Shown: positions 1 to 11,969 of the stretch, in pieces
Layout of the letters: each line of letters opens with the position of its first letter
Numbering within the stretch: position 1 is the stretch's first letter
Source: Fasciola hepatica
Lineage: Eukaryota > Platyhelminthes > Trematoda > Plagiorchiida > Fasciolidae
Assembly: GCA_948099385.1 (NCBI GenBank)
Contig: CANUEZ040000193.1
Span: 4,972,501-5,036,500 of the forward strand
DNA length: 64,000 nucleotides
Direction of reading: 5' to 3'
Made by a program: the position numbers and the translations under genes
Notes under the pieces: generated by a model
The model's input: only the letters and a program-made list of their open reading frames with translations
What the model was told of the DNA's origin: nothing
The model's database searches: none

Positions 1-551
1 ATGTCCTTATTGTTAACCCAGATTCAATCTGGTGAAGCACTGAAAAGAACACATTAGCAGACGTATTTGATTTATTTTCTCACTGATCTCTGATGCCTGA
101 TTTAGATTTCACTGTTTTTTCCTCGGTTGCATACGTTTTACTGAAATGACTTTACCGAAGTATCCGTGCACCTCAACTTTGGAAACTTTTCGTTTCTCGC
201 CGACACCGGTATTTTCTATTCATTCGTTTAGGGGAATTTCGTTCATCGTTCGCAGTCAGGACTCGATAGAAGACACGTTTCTGAACCGCTAGTCGAACGT
301 CTACTGCAGTGTGCCTTCTCGTTCGAGATTGAACAAACTGAATGGTTTATACGTTTGTTCAAAATGATGCGACGATGGCCGTGAATAATGGAACTTTTCA
401 TCGAGTTCCAAGCGAAAGTCACGGTTGGCCTCACTGGTGCTGATTATCACACCGGTGACAATACCACTGTATGCGTTCACGGTGACAATACCACGAAAGC
501 TGAGGAAACCATGCGGTTTTTCGTAGAAACTGGGAAACAGGGGCTTGAGAA
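1..551 (+). repeat. Interspersed direct repeat, copy A (cut by window start)
   Basis: Closely matches 1503-2039 in the same orientation at an offset near 1502 bp. Copy A holds an extra internal duplication of about 25 bp (ggtgacaataccac occurs twice near 456-496) that copy B lacks. The small open frames inside show no family I recognise. The copy probably extends left of the window. Confidence 0.85.
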
Positions 552-1502
552 AGACTATTATGTGTGTATGTGTATGCACGCGTGCATATAATCGAGTAAA
601 TCTGATGAGAGCAACTGGATTTTCAGTCGAAAAAGGTGAGGTGTTACTATTTCGTTAGATGTCTTTCATTGCCTAGGTAAATGGTTTTAGAATTTACACA
701 GTTCTGTTTGCAGCTATAATTAAAATACACAAAGCGATAAATTTAGCGAAGGGATTTTACATGCAGACTTTCAAGCTCTAACACCCCTCAATAGTGAAGA
801 CTCGTTCGAGCTCGGAATTTGAGCAGTATACTCAAATACGAACTTCCTAATACTTCTGAGTAAATTGGGGTCGTTCTGTACCTGTGTCGTTTCCATCGAA
901 AACAAAAGGGCCAATAACAATTACTCTCAGTACTTTTGCTCAAACCATCAATTAATCATCAGACTGGCGTCGGTTGACGACAGAGTGTTGTGATTACTTT
1001 GCTACTAGTTAAACCGTCTGGTTCACATCCTAAATTACTGAAATCAATTTTTGTGATTGGGTACAGATGTGAGACGATACCACTATCATTTATTAGGTAG
1101 GATCTTCACATACAATCAGTAGAAATGAACATCACCGGCATTTCAGTTTCTCCTGCCGGGGCGATCACTTCCTCACGTCAATCTTTATCCGTACTTCTTT
1201 GAAGTGGTAACCCCCACCCCACCCCAGCCATATTGATTACCATTATTTCTATGCTTCTCAAACTTAGCCACGGAGTTAGTTTCAATTCAAAAGATTACTT
1301 ACACATTTATCTACTTAGTATGCATATACATTTCACAACCCATTACTTATCTGTGCAATATTCCATATTCCTTTTCGCAGCAGCATATGGCGAAAATAGC
1401 TGAGAGTATCAGTTGACAGAATATTGAATATCCATCATAAACACTGTGTAGGTACTGAAGACGATTGGAACGTTCGTTGCATGAAGGATCAGACAAACGA
1501 TG
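552..1502. other. Stretch with no recognised gene
   Basis: AT-rich sequence between the two copies of the direct repeat. I see no long open frame, no transposon motif and no RNA gene. The only compositional oddity is a short C/A-rich run near 1210-1226. Confidence 0.6.
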
Positions 1503-2039
1503 CTGTCCTTATTGTTAACCCAGATTCAATCTGGTGAAGCACTGAAAAGAACACATTAGCAACCGTAATTGATTTATTTTCTCACTGATCTCTGATGCCT
1601 GATTTAGATTTCACTGTTTTTTCCTCGGTTGCATACGTTTTACTGAAATGACTTTACCGAAGTATCCGTGCACCTCAACTTTGAAGCATGTTCGAAACTC
1701 GCCAACACCGGTCTTTTCTATTCATTCGTTTAGGGGAATTTCGTTCATAGTTAACAGTCAGGACTCGATTGGAGACACGTTTCTGAGCCGCTAGTCGAAC
1801 GTCTACTGTAGTGTGCCTGCTGGTTCGACAGTGAACCAACTGAATTGACTATCAGTTTGTACAAGGTAATGCGATGATGGCCGTGAATAATGGAACTTTT
1901 CATCGAGTTTCAAGCGAAAGTCACGGTTGGCGTCACTAATGCTGAAAATCACACCGGTGACAATGCCGCTGTATGGGTTCACGAAAGCTGAGGAAACGAT
2001 GCAGTTTTTCGTAAAAGCTGGGAATTAAAGGCTTCAGGA
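1503..2039 (+). repeat. Interspersed direct repeat, copy B
   Basis: Second copy of the 1-551 repeat, about 90% similar by eye. It starts at the same gtccttattgttaaccc word and ends near 2039, shortly before the RTE reverse transcriptase relic. It lacks the internal duplication seen in copy A. No coding content recognised. Confidence 0.85.
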
Positions 2040-2099
2040 TGGTTATAAGCTATCAAAACACCACTGAGAAAATTGGAGCAATCGAAAACCAGACAATGA

Positions 2100-2975
2100 A
2101 GATATTATTTATGGCGTGCCGAGGAATCCTGTCAGGTGACATGTGCACATCGATGTTCCAATACCGATAATCTACTCATGTTCTCCACCCGTAGTAGCCA
2201 TGTCTCCTAAACACAGAGAAGTACTGCTGCAGCGTACATCCAAACCTTGATTGATGATCAGATTTCATTTCAAATCCACAAGTGACTCAGATTGGCAAAT
2301 GTCAAGCACAATTTCTACATACACAATGACACCTGAACCAATATCTGTTCTGCCAGTAAAATTCAGCTGCCCATGAAACAATTTATCAACCAAGTCTAAG
2401 GTTCTCCAGATAATGGAACGTTTAGTGGACCAACCCAATTCTGCAACGTCATATTGAAAAACGCATACCAATCATTGATACACAGTTATTCATTTAGCAC
2501 ATGAAGGCTTGCAACTTACCTGGGTCTTCATAAAGGAGAACGATGTCACTCGCATATTCGCGTTCTAAGAGCTTTCAACCAGGGAAAGGTTTGATGTTAC
2601 TATCACCACCTGACAAGAGTGCTGTATCTGGGACCGTATCAATCACGAAGGTAAAGAGAAAGGTAGAAAGGGGTAACCCCGATGCACACCACTTCTCGTG
2701 GTGAACTCGGGTGATGGAGAACAGTGAAACGTAACACGACCTATTCTGTTCATATAAAAGGACTATAGGGAGGGACGGAATTTTCCTGATACACCCTTCA
2801 ACTGGCGGCAATGAACTATGAGGTGAGCCGAGTCTAAGATCGCCTGAAGGATCAAGAAACAGGTGGGAAGTTGACCTATAACATGTGCGCTTGTGGTCGA
2901 AAATTTGTTGGAAAGTACAGATATATTCAACACAACCGAGATCAAGTCCAAACCCATCTTGATTCTCGTCTCATG
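2100..2975 (-). pseudogene. RTE-like non-LTR retrotransposon reverse transcriptase relic
   Basis: Read on the minus strand across several frames, this keeps the order of an RTE-like reverse transcriptase. First comes a region with GFGLDLGCVEYICTFQQI (fingers, near 2950). Next is LPLSTFLFTFVID, matching the usual PLSPFLFNFVID block (near 2680-2640). Then comes EYASDIVLL, the catalytic YADD box with its first Asp replaced by Ser (near 2550), followed by EDPGKLQAFMC and NNCVSMIGMRF. After that are a CLTFANLSHLW stretch and an ETWLLRVENMSRLSVLEHRC block (near 2200-2130) typical of the thumb and C-terminal region. Several stops and frameshifts make it non-functional. The endonuclease half is not attached here. 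Family assignment to RTE rather than another non-LTR clade is by motif memory. Confidence 0.85.
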
Positions 2976-3149
2976 TAAACTAGGTGGCCTAGCTCACGAA
3001 TAACCTCTTTTTTGATAGGGGCCGCTATCTACAACCACAGTTGCAGATATCCATTGCTTCTGTGGGTAGCTGGTTGTTGTATCTTGGACAGCCGTAAAAG
3101 CCTCAAATAGAACCCACTGGACTTTTGTTCACTACTTACCTGGATACTG

Positions 3150-4680
3150 GGCGTCGATAACTCGGTGAACAGTTGTGATATCTAATGGATTGTCATTGGA
3201 AAGACCAGGTTCGAAAATGTATGAGGAATCACAAAACAAATTTCATTCAAAGTTATCTGCTAGACCACCTAACTGTGGGTGACGAATAGCAGTGTGTTAA
3301 ACTTTTCAACAAAGATCTTATCGCCAATTATCCAAGAGTTGAGCAGCTGAATTGGTGCCACTGTCAGTAACTGGCACAAACATAATTCCTCCTCTGTTGA
3401 ATCGTTTTCTGAGCGTAGTCTGTGTGAAGTCAGCAGTAAGTGAATTCGATCAATATACCTCTGATCAGCGGGGAAAAACATCGATGATCACAAGAGTGTA
3501 GAATTTACCCAAGAGGGCTCCACAATAGCCTGCATATAACCGCTGCCACGCCTGGCGAAGCAACAGTCAAGGAAGCCAATTCGAAAGTTTCGAACGGATC
3601 TAATGTAAATGCTGCTTGGAATATTTACCTGTACGCTTAACATCGGCCCTGTTAGAAGTCTCCACAGAGAGAGTAAGCCCGTGCTCAAACAGACTGCATT
3701 GCTTGACGGACAGGATCTCTCAAACTTAAGTGAATTATACTGCGCTTCAGTAAAGTGAGATCGCAAGATATCTCTCACCCTTATCCAGGAATGTGCATTC
3801 CACCAGAAACCCTAAAACATTTCAAAACAAGCTGTTGTATATCCAATGAATCGGGAAATGAATTTAGGAGAGTGACATCAATGTGCAAATCACGAACAGC
3901 TTTGAAACCAAGAAGTGGAAGTCTAGAATCAGAAACCAAAAACTTGCATTCAGTAGGATCAGACTCACGTAGGTGAATTAGAACCATACAAGAACCGACA
4001 TGTGGGAGCCTGTATCAAGTAATACTTGGAATAGTCACACTAGTAGGTATGATCTTATCGATGGGATAAACGCAATTTAAAGCCTTAGGTGAAACGATGG
4101 ATTCTACACACCCAGTGTCAACAATAAAAGTGTGTAGACTGCCTTCTTGAGAAAACAATTCCTGGTAATATGTGGAACGTTATCTGGCAAGAGGGCTCGT
4201 CGACAAGGACATGTGAAACAACGACTTTACAGATCATATGAAACACACTGGTCCAAATGGGAACATCTATGGTAAGATTTCGAATTAACCGATCGCTCAG
4301 GTGGGGCTGATTGTCACGACAGCTAATGGGCTTGGTAAAAGATGACGTACTCATGGGAGTGTATGCATTTCTGCAAATGGGATGAACGAAAAACACTGTT
4401 TTCTCCGAATCATACAAATGGTCTCGGGCCTCATACGATTTATTGAAACGATTCATGTAGTCGTCAACCAGTTGGGATGTAGAACTTACATAATAAGGTT
4501 CCATTTCAGATGCGATCATGGTTTGAATCCTTTGCGCGACGCAAAATGTGAGATCAAGTGGATTGAATAGGCTGAACCCCGCATACAAACACTGCGATAT
4601 AAGAACATCAAGAACGCATAGAACCTAGCTCAGTTTTTCATCTGGGCGGTATCATGTAAGGTACCATTATGTACTATAAA
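3150..4680 (-). pseudogene. Ty3/gypsy-like Gag-protease relic (left copy)
   Basis: On the minus strand the capsid-like part (about 4680-4380) includes LTFCVAQRIQTMIASEM, a pattern seen in Gag capsid C-termini. It is followed by a Cys-rich region near 4270-4200 (RCFTCPCRRA) that corresponds to the first half of a double zinc finger in the other copy; the second half is deleted here. Downstream, near 4135-4095, an aspartic protease core reads HTFIVDTGCVESIVSPKA with D-T-G intact. The next stretch (about 3990-3780) reads LRDLHIDV-like and GGMHIPG, the spacer that precedes reverse transcriptase in this group. The segment to 3150 is too decayed to call reverse transcriptase. Frameshifts and stops make it dead. 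An RTE endonuclease relic abuts it at its 5' side. Confidence 0.75.
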
Positions 4681-4699
4681 AGAGAGAGTACAGTGAAAT

Positions 4700-5695
4700 A
4701 AAATAGAATGTGTCAATATTGAATTTAACATTAATTCTGCTTGGAGGCACATTCTTTGATATCGTCAAGTAGTGGCCGACGAGGATTTCAGTTTTTGATG
4801 TATTTCGGCCACCGTCGAGAGGCAGATTCGAATTGACACAGACAGCTGTGTGATCATTGGCAAAAGACGGGGAACAAAATGATCAGCAGTTTAGAGTTCA
4901 ACCGTGTAGGCGGAAACCAAGAGAAATATGGTCGATCTGAGTGCAAAGCTGTTGAGATGCAGCAGAGTGCCAGGTTATTCGGTGGAGCTTATTGTGCCAA
5001 AATTTAGTATTCGCTAGCAATAGTCCATGGTCAGGACATAGTTGAATGGGTCGGTCACTGTTATCGGTTCCATCGGCTGAAATGTCAAAACGGTTTACTT
5101 CATTTCTCTCCGTCTCTTCTAGGCTTCTAACTTGAACACTGAATTAACCAGCAACATCCACGATGTCCCTTGAACGCACGCTAAAAAGCAAGTGATAAAA
5201 TCATGGTGGTATTCATCATCAGCCTCAGACGAGTTGCGGTCATTTGAGGCATGCACATAAACGACAAACAGACATGGACGCTTCAGTCTAGTGCTGTTTA
5301 CATGTACAGAACCGTTCACCCGAATCGCACATATACGACTGGTTATTGGAATGCAGTCGAGCAGTACACGCTCAGTTTTCTTGCCGAGAACGGTGCCAAC
5401 GCTAGCCTTACCACAAGCACACCGAATCACCCGGAGTGAAACGGGAAGCCCAGTGTGTACTTGGGGAGCGAAGTGTTATTTCAGAAGTTTGGTCTTGTAT
5501 GCGTGTCTCGGGGACGCAACTCACATCCATGTGAAACGTCTGATGAAATCCAGGTATGGCAGACTGTCGCCTAATTTGACAATGTGTGCCGATGCTGAAA
5601 GCAGCTGAGTGAGACGAATGCTTAGGTTGGAGAGTCGGTTTTCCTTTCTCTTGTCTCCTATTTGTTACCGGTACCAAGAGTTGGAAGTTCACGGT
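4700..5695 (-). pseudogene. RTE-like endonuclease (EEP family) relic, left copy
   Basis: Minus-strand frames give the order of an apurinic-type endonuclease from an RTE-like element. An N-terminal block has VSCVPETRIQDQTSEI near 5540-5490, the Glu-containing E-T/V-R motif. Next come LLDCIPITSRICAIRVNGSV (about 5370-5310) and ACVQGT near 5180. A C-terminal block after a frameshift reads ANDHTAVCVNSNLPL and matches the terminal DH motif region (about 4860-4810). The right copy (47400-48520) preserves the TQIDHIALGYR motif better. Several stops and frameshifts are present. It is joined to the gypsy Gag relic at about 4690, so this is a nested or recombined composite rather than one element. Confidence 0.8.
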
Positions 5696-5742
5696 CGCGA
5701 CTCATTTTAGTCTTTTATATATATTCAGAATTGGCATGGGAG

Positions 5743-7189
5743 AGTTTAAGAGTAGGGAAATACGACCTGAGTTTCCCGAAAAAACGATGGAGACTTTTGG
5801 GACCATCATTCTTGTTGACTGCCCACAACGCACAACAGACTTTTCTTGGATACTCTCTCCGTATTCACTGAGTCAAAAGTCTGACCCAGAAGATAGTGGG
5901 GCGCTAACCCAACACGAGAAACTGACCGAAGCATCCGTGAAGGAACTTTTTCTGCTCTGTCGTGTGAGGTCTGTTGGTAGCAAGTATTCGTTTTTGTCTC
6001 GACTGATGCTGCTATGGTTGTTCAGGTAACGTAGTGCAGCCTACTACTATAACATACAGGTGGTCCACGCAAAGTAGGATGGACTAGTAAAAGCGGATGA
6101 TATTGAAAAAGCTTGATGAGTTTCACTTGATCCTGCACTGTCCCTGTTCGGAGGTCACCAATGTGCAACTCATTGTCATCCCCCAAACTACAGAGTATCG
6201 GTTTACTAGCGATTCAGTGAAACACAGTGACACCAAGGTGCGCTGAAACATGTTTTGGTTTTCTTTAAAAACTGGTAGTTTCAAATTACCAGGCGATAGC
6301 TGTGTGTATGCTAGTTTCGAGTCCATCTGATTCCGTTGCGGAAGCTGGCCAATAGTACATCGTTTGATTGGAAAGAATGCAAAATCGTACATAACAGTTA
6401 AAATCAGTCAGTTGAATCCAATATGAAATGAGTGATTGATACTGTTCTTACTGAAAAGAACTCCACACCTAATCCTACTGAGAGTTTTAACCACAGGAAT
6501 GTTGAAGAAAGCTGGCGATTTTCCACAAAATATGAGTTTCAACAAAGTGGGAAAAAAACGCTTCTTTAAATATCAATATTCTTGAGGGAAATACAGACTA
6601 ATATGGACTTATACATTTGGGACAGCTTGGTAATCCACTGAATAATAAATCTAAGTACAGGCAATGAATGAAATCAATCGTACATTCGCGCATTTTGAAA
6701 GCGATTTAAACAGCGTCCGACGTGTTGTTGAATACTGAAGACCTCTGAAGATACTCTTGACAATAATGACCGGCAATGCCTAATATGTGGTTCATGAGTA
6801 GACACTGTACTACTTCAATGCAGTTTATTTCATTGAACCAAAGCTGCGTGCTTCACATGATACTGCATCATGTAAAACTCAACTACACTTTGATGATCAC
6901 CGAAGCTCTGTTATGATCTCCAGTCAAAATGATTATTCTCAAGTCAGACAAGATAGAGGGAGAGATAATTCTTCCTGTAATATTCGCAATACACAAGCTG
7001 ATCGGATGTGTTTAAATAGCTTTCACTCGAAACCACGTAATCCTCATAGGCAAGAATGCCCAGGCTACGGAAAAGCACGATTATTTTATTCCAGAAATGT
7101 TTGTATGAATGATAACTTAAAAAAACTACCTGGCAGGTTTGGATTCTATCATTCAAAATAGGCTTTAGCTGTACCCGTCCGCGGCGATC
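5743..7189. other. Stretch with no recognised gene
   Basis: Short open frames occur (for example 5736-6029 plus, 6123-6392 minus, 6913-7161 plus) but none resembles a family I know. Codon-scale features such as long low-stop stretches are absent. I see no repeat partner elsewhere in the window. Confidence 0.55.
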
Positions 7190-7301
7190 CTAATTGGTTG
7201 ACGATCCAAAGCGAGCGTAGCTACGAAAATCAACTTGGCATTATCACGTGTGATTCTCGCTGAATCATCAAATCTGTCCTCTTTCAAGGGTTTCTAGTTA
7301 T

Positions 7302-7616
7302 TTAGCTTTCCTCGGCCGATGTGGTCGTCGTTTCGGTTGGATGGATAGATTGATTCCTGTCATCAACACGGTCACCATTTGGATCCTCGGTCGTCTCAGC
7401 AGTGTGATCGGTCGCGTTGGCGGTCAAGCCAGTTTTCGGATCCGAAGCACCAAAATACGATCCGGTGTCGGTGACCAGTACCCGACGGGTTGCTTCTCGG
7501 CTGATGCGCTTCCGTAAAACTTGGATTGCGAACACCTTGGTCAGTGAACTCGTGAGGAATACTTCTGACCATTTGAAGTAGGAGTCACTCAGTACTCGGG
7601 CATGATTTTTGTTCAC
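7302..7616 (-). pseudogene. Gypsy integrase core fragment
   Basis: The 104-residue minus frame begins in the integrase catalytic core. DSYFKWSEVFLTSS matches the segment after the first catalytic Asp region. RRVLVTDTGSYFGAS contains the second catalytic Asp, with the usual Asn of the DNG motif changed to Thr. The frame then passes straight into an acidic, Thr/Glu-rich tail (ATDHTAETTEDPNGDRVDD and onward), without the expected third catalytic Glu region. This suggests an internal deletion that joined the core to a C-terminal tail. Catalytically dead as read. The alternative, that the tail is unrelated sequence reached by frameshift, is not excluded. Confidence 0.72.
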
Positions 7617-8602
7617 GAATGAGCCACATAAGTCAGCGTGAACTCTCTGCTCTCGGATTGCGGGTTCTTTGCCACGGTGACAATGGTCTTATCCACTTCC
7701 GGCCAACAACATATCTGTCAAGCCAGTGGCTTCACTTTATTCACACACCGTCGGGTTGAATACTGAATTTCTCTTGCAGTAGGAAGAATTTCCGCTTCAC
7801 ATCTGGTTACCACTCGTTTCTAATTGCTACTCACCGATGAATAACACTGTTTCGTCTGCTCACTCAGTTTTTACGGAGACATAGGATAGGCCGCAGTAAT
7901 TAGGTGGTATGGTTCTGACACTGTGAATCATGAGTATTGTGGCAAGAAATCCGCCTTCATCACGGTTTTGCATCCTTGATGCAGGACGTCGTAGCTCTAG
8001 GCAGCTCAGGTAATGCCTTATCGTTGGATCACAACAGCCGTGGATTTGTAGGCGGATGTATCTGCATTTCATGATTGGGCGACTATCGTACCGTTTTGAT
8101 CAGCGTACCGCCAGTAAAAAGACCTAAGCTATTATCTATTTCTGAGCATAACTCCTCCCTGCAGCACTGAGAAAACGCTAGATGCAGATCATCCGACATT
8201 CACCTGTTACAGATTTGCTCCTTTCTTCACATTGGACATTGCAGTGGTCCTTGTCGTCCGCTCAGACGGCGCGAACGAGATTAGTGTCGGTCGGTCAACG
8301 ATATTTCGAATAAGACAACACTGCTTGTTCCATTGCTCTGCATCGGATGACTGGGCCAGAGAAAAAGGTTGGACTCGTGTAAAAACGCTGGGATTTAATC
8401 TGAGGGAGCACTGCGGGCATCTAAGAATTGATCATAAGTTCGCCTGATTTCTCGGTGACGGGATGGCAATCACTGATTTGAAACTATCTGGATCGGGTTG
8501 ATATCCGTTTGACCTGACAGCGAAGCCTAGGAAATCTGGTTTATTGAAACCAAATTTGCGTTTTTTCGATACGTTTCATTCCCAAAATCTCTCCAGCAGC
8601 TA

Positions 8603-8935
8603 TCACAACCTGCAGTAGTGTTGGATCTTCGCGAATTCAAATATAAGCAGAACATCCTTATATAAAACCATCCCATTGATAACACGGATCACCTCGTCTA
8701 TTATGGCCTGAAATATCCCATCGGACACGTGCATACCGAACAGCAAGGAATTGTATTGGAGCATGCTCCATGGATTGTTGATGGTCGGTAATGGTTTAGA
8801 CTCCGCGTGCAGCGGAATTTCTGAACATGCATCAGTCAGATCATATTTTGAGAAACACTTGCTGCCAAGTATGCAATTCTGGCAGTTCTTTGGTTCAATC
8901 GTAGTTGCCGCGCGTCTTTTTGAATGAAAATTCAA
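8603..8935 (-). pseudogene. Gypsy reverse transcriptase fragment
   Basis: This 110-residue minus frame is recognisable as the palm of a Ty3/gypsy reverse transcriptase. CFSKYDLTDACSEIPL holds the first catalytic Asp (motif A). YNSLLFGMHVSDGIFQAIID corresponds to the PFG-to-FQ block. GMVLYKDVLLI occupies the place of the YxDD box, with the first Asp of the pair changed to Lys. With that residue lost the enzyme could not polymerise. Upstream and downstream frames are broken. It lies in frame order between the protease-like and integrase relics of the same element. Confidence 0.85.
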
Positions 8936-9162
8936 GAACAGTTAATTGGAAGTGTCTGTCCATCACTCATCATCGCAACCACAATCGGATAAACCCATGT
9001 GGATGGAGACACACACACAATGACACCGTCTTGTTCTGTTTGGTAAAGCACCTTCAGAACACCTTCGATCTGACCATACGGCAACACTCAGTGTTTCATG
9101 AGCTCCGCATCACCACTCACCCCCAACTTCGCGGGCTCAACCGCCATGCCACTCTCGTTATT

Positions 9163-9513
9163 CTAGCATTGTGCGACCAAATGCTGCAGAACAGTCTGAT
9201 CCACCGGAATACTGGATGCATTTTGGGTTATTGCACTTTGCTTTAATGTACGCGGAGCCTTCAAACGTAAAATCAACGGACTGCCTACGAATATCGAGAT
9301 AAATTCACTTTCCAAACGAACCATCAATATAGTCTCGCGCAACAGTGGAAGTCGATGATGAGTAACACCATGAATGCGCACATCGGTGTATTGTGTGTGT
9401 CCACTGGGCAGAATCAAATCGAATACGGATTTCCGAATAATGGACAAGCAGCTCGTGATATCCAACATGAATGAAAGTACCAAGTCACAGTGGAACTGGA
9501 CTGATCTGTACAA
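9163..9513 (-). pseudogene. Gypsy aspartic protease-like relic
   Basis: The 116-residue minus frame sits between the Gag zinc fingers and reverse transcriptase. Residues about 10-25 (LVLSFMLDITSCLSII) align by position and hydrophobic pattern with the hLDTGSxxSII protease core, with the Gly of D-T-G lost. The rest (IHGVTHHRLPLLRET and onward) could be the flap and the spacer to reverse transcriptase, but I cannot confirm it. Position in the element is the main support. Confidence 0.55.
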
Positions 9514-9599
9514 GACTTAGTTCGATTCACTCGGAATCTCTAGTGTGTATACCACTTTGTCATCATTTCCCGGATACTGAGGGGTTGCATTCATGACAG

Positions 9600-10543
9600 C
9601 CCATTTGGATTGGCGGCATTCCCTGCAAATATGACCATTCTTACCACAAGAACAGCATCCTGCATGACAGAAGCGTAAGGTGGAACGTAGGTGGAGTTCG
9701 GTGCACGATAAGGAACGATTTATTTGTACTGGTTTGCGTTAAGGAATCGCCTATCCGACCGGCCTAGGCTGAGGCGTTTGTTTGAAACGGGCTGATTGAC
9801 GAAAGCAAACGTATTGGTAGTTCACTATGGACTGTTCAGCCGTTGCATCGGATACGTCAACGATTTGCGTCAACCGGGCCTCAGCAGACGTGAAGGAGGG
9901 CGTCAGCACTAGCTTCATTTGCAACCTTGGTGATGTATGTCGGCAGTGGGGCGTTTCTCTCATGAGATCAATAATTGAACACCAGAATAACACTCCTCAT
10001 CTTGTGTTTTTTAGGATAGAGACAAAATAACGACGCTCCTACTGGGACCATAGTTTAGGGAATGGAATTTGGCACTTTCTGTGACCGCAAACTTACCAGA
10101 ATTACGTGGCTATATAGCAGAGCCTCCAAGTCCTTGAACGGATTTAGAGTACAGAATCTCGAGTATGCGATGTTTTTCATTATCGAATACGATGAACCGC
10201 CCCAGCCGACAAGAAGGTTGTAATTCGGTTCTCCTTCTTCACATCCCTGTGTATGGTACATTATAATGAAGATTGGAGATCGCTATAAGTTTGCAATAGG
10301 TCAGGTGTGGTAGCGATAACTGTCTGCTTTGAGAAGGTAGTATCGCGGACCGCGTATAGAATTTGTATGTAACGCACGACTGTCTAGGTCCGGAATTTCT
10401 ACCAAGCTGAATATTTCCTCTTCATCACTGTGCCATCCACTCTCGTTTGTTTCGTACTCGTATGGATCCGTACTCAACTGACTATATTGATGCACATTCG
10501 CATACGGTCCTTCGATGTACATGTCAGATCGTTCACATTTCAA
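9600..10543 (-). pseudogene. Gypsy Gag relic with zinc-finger region (left arm)
   Basis: Two open minus frames (10543-10301 and 10261-10055) and a third (9993-9751) follow one another and have matching partners at 63099-63849 on the plus strand. The N-terminal part is rich in Tyr, Asp and Glu. The C-terminal part (about 9700-9615) reads LRSTLRFCHAGCCSCGKNGH followed by ICREC: a Cys/His array ending in a canonical CX2CX4HX4C knuckle that would bind nucleic acid. Stops separate the frames, so it is not a functional gene. The N-terminal frames are not recognised alone; the Gag call rests on the knuckle and on position upstream of protease and reverse transcriptase. Confidence 0.72.
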
Positions 10544-10554
10544 ATAGTGAATAA

Positions 10555-11510
10555 CACTGACACATTGGTAATATTACGTTGAAGCTGGAGCAGTACAGTG
10601 AGCAGGCAGTTATCAGTCATACTGGAGGTCCTGTTGTTGCACTCATTGAGTCATTCTACTCATGGAGTTTCCTCTATTTTTGTATTTTGACCATCAAACA
10701 CGAGCAAATCCCATTGAAGACACTGATCCTTGCATATTGTTAATTGTGGGACGTCTAACTAGTTGACTTGTTATTGTAGGGCGTGTTAGACTTTCTAGGC
10801 GAGGTTCAAGTGACCCTGCCACTAAATGGTTAGATATTTTGAGAGATATGGCTAGATGCCATGATTAGTGGGGCTATTGCATCCACAAACTTTCTCCATC
10901 GACCTAATTCCAATAACGTGGTTCTCGTTTCGTATTCGCTTCTCCTCCATTATTTCCTTGTGAGATTGCCGCTACGAGATAGCAAGCAAAGCCACCACAC
11001 ACAATGCATGGTAAAGACAATCCGAACAGAATTAACCTGTATTTCATTGTTTTGCATCGAGGATTCCATTAGGCTAGCAAACTCAACTATCAGTCGAATA
11101 GGAGCACAATTGATTTTCGCCACAGTGAGATGAATAGAGGGTAAATACCATTGAGAAGAAAGCCAGGTTTCGTTAGTTCCCTCGGTGCATTTCATTATAC
11201 ATTGTAGATGCGCAATGGATATTGTCACGGGATGCGATACGTTCAAACAGGAAAACTGTAGATGAAAAGGAATAGGTGACCGGTGATGATCAAGCGATCA
11301 TCATAAAAAGGCTCCAAACCCAGGGGCTGAAAAATGAACGAAAAACTGTTTTGTAAAATGTTGAGAGCATGATGTTTGGAAATAGGTACATTGAAGCCGG
11401 ATTTCTCTGGGTACTCTAAAACTGCAGTCATCTAGGGCAACGGCAATCAGTGATCAGTAGTGGTGATAGTGGAACAAACGGGAAAAAACAAACTAAAATT
11501 TGGACATTGA
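10555..11510 (+). repeat. Near-identical island of the inverted repeat, left side
   Basis: Matches 59555-60510 in reverse complement almost base for base; three overlapping frames of 62, 90 and 98 residues are unchanged between copies. Flanking parts of the same arms differ by roughly 5-15%. I recognise no protein family in it. The low divergence could mean gene conversion, a recent insertion in both arms, or unrecognised constraint. Confidence 0.8.
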
Positions 11511-11969
11511 CTATCGGGTCATAAGCTTCTCAACCAGGTTAGATCAGTGTCGAATTTCATGCGGTACCAAATTAGTTTCGTCCAAAATATTACCATATCC
11601 ACCAGTTGTTCATATTTCGCGATGCGCGGAATAGTGTGTACGGTGTATTCCGAAGAAACTATTACATTTTTGTGTGTTGGATGTTCTTGATTTCCCTCGT
11701 TCATGGTGCTCCCTGATTGGTCAGAGAGTGACTTTTGATTGGCAACTGTAAATCGAGAAATGCGACTGGTGCAAGTGACTTTATAAACCATTGAATATTT
11801 ACCAAAATCGAGATTAGTTTGTTGCACACTGGTACAATATACTGACTGCTTTTCACGAAAAACTGACGTTTGACATCATCGAGGTTTGCACTCCAACCTT
11901 AGCTACTGAAAATGGCTGCAGCAGACAGGTTTTGACATATTCTATTATCCGACAAGAGAAATCGCGTTT

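Larger units (their letters stand above)
3148..5742 (+). repeat. Long direct repeat block, left copy
   Basis: Same orientation and gene order as 45760-48532, about 42.3-42.8 kb downstream. Offsets drift because each copy has its own indels. The right copy lacks roughly 215 bp present here near 3535-3750 and carries about 350 bp (46745-47120) missing here. Both copies contain a gypsy Gag-protease relic joined to an RTE endonuclease relic, so that joint was formed before the duplication. Confidence 0.88.
7190..10543 (-). mobile_element. Decayed Ty3/gypsy LTR retrotransposon, minus strand
   Basis: Four coding relics lie in the order expected for Ty3/gypsy on the minus strand: Gag with a zinc-finger region (10543-9600), protease-like (9513-9163), reverse transcriptase (8935-8603) and integrase (7616-7302). 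RNase H between reverse transcriptase and integrase is not recognisable. No LTR pair or target duplication could be found. The Gag half is mirrored at 63051-64000 as part of the large inverted repeat. Integrase lying 3' of reverse transcriptase, together with the reverse transcriptase motifs, supports Ty3/gypsy over Ty1/copia. Confidence 0.82.

Noticed and set aside
602..640. ctgatgag ... cgaaa, resembling hammerhead ribozyme core pieces
   Set aside because: No stem II closes between the two pieces and no flanking helices I and III were found. The ctgatga at 16632 and 23173 fail for the same reason.
4790..4812. gtggccgacgaggatttcag looks like a gypsy primer-binding site after an LTR with a TATA box and aataaa upstream
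   Set aside because: The stretch lies inside the RTE endonuclease relic read on the minus strand in both direct-repeat copies, and no LTR partner or TG/CA ends fit.
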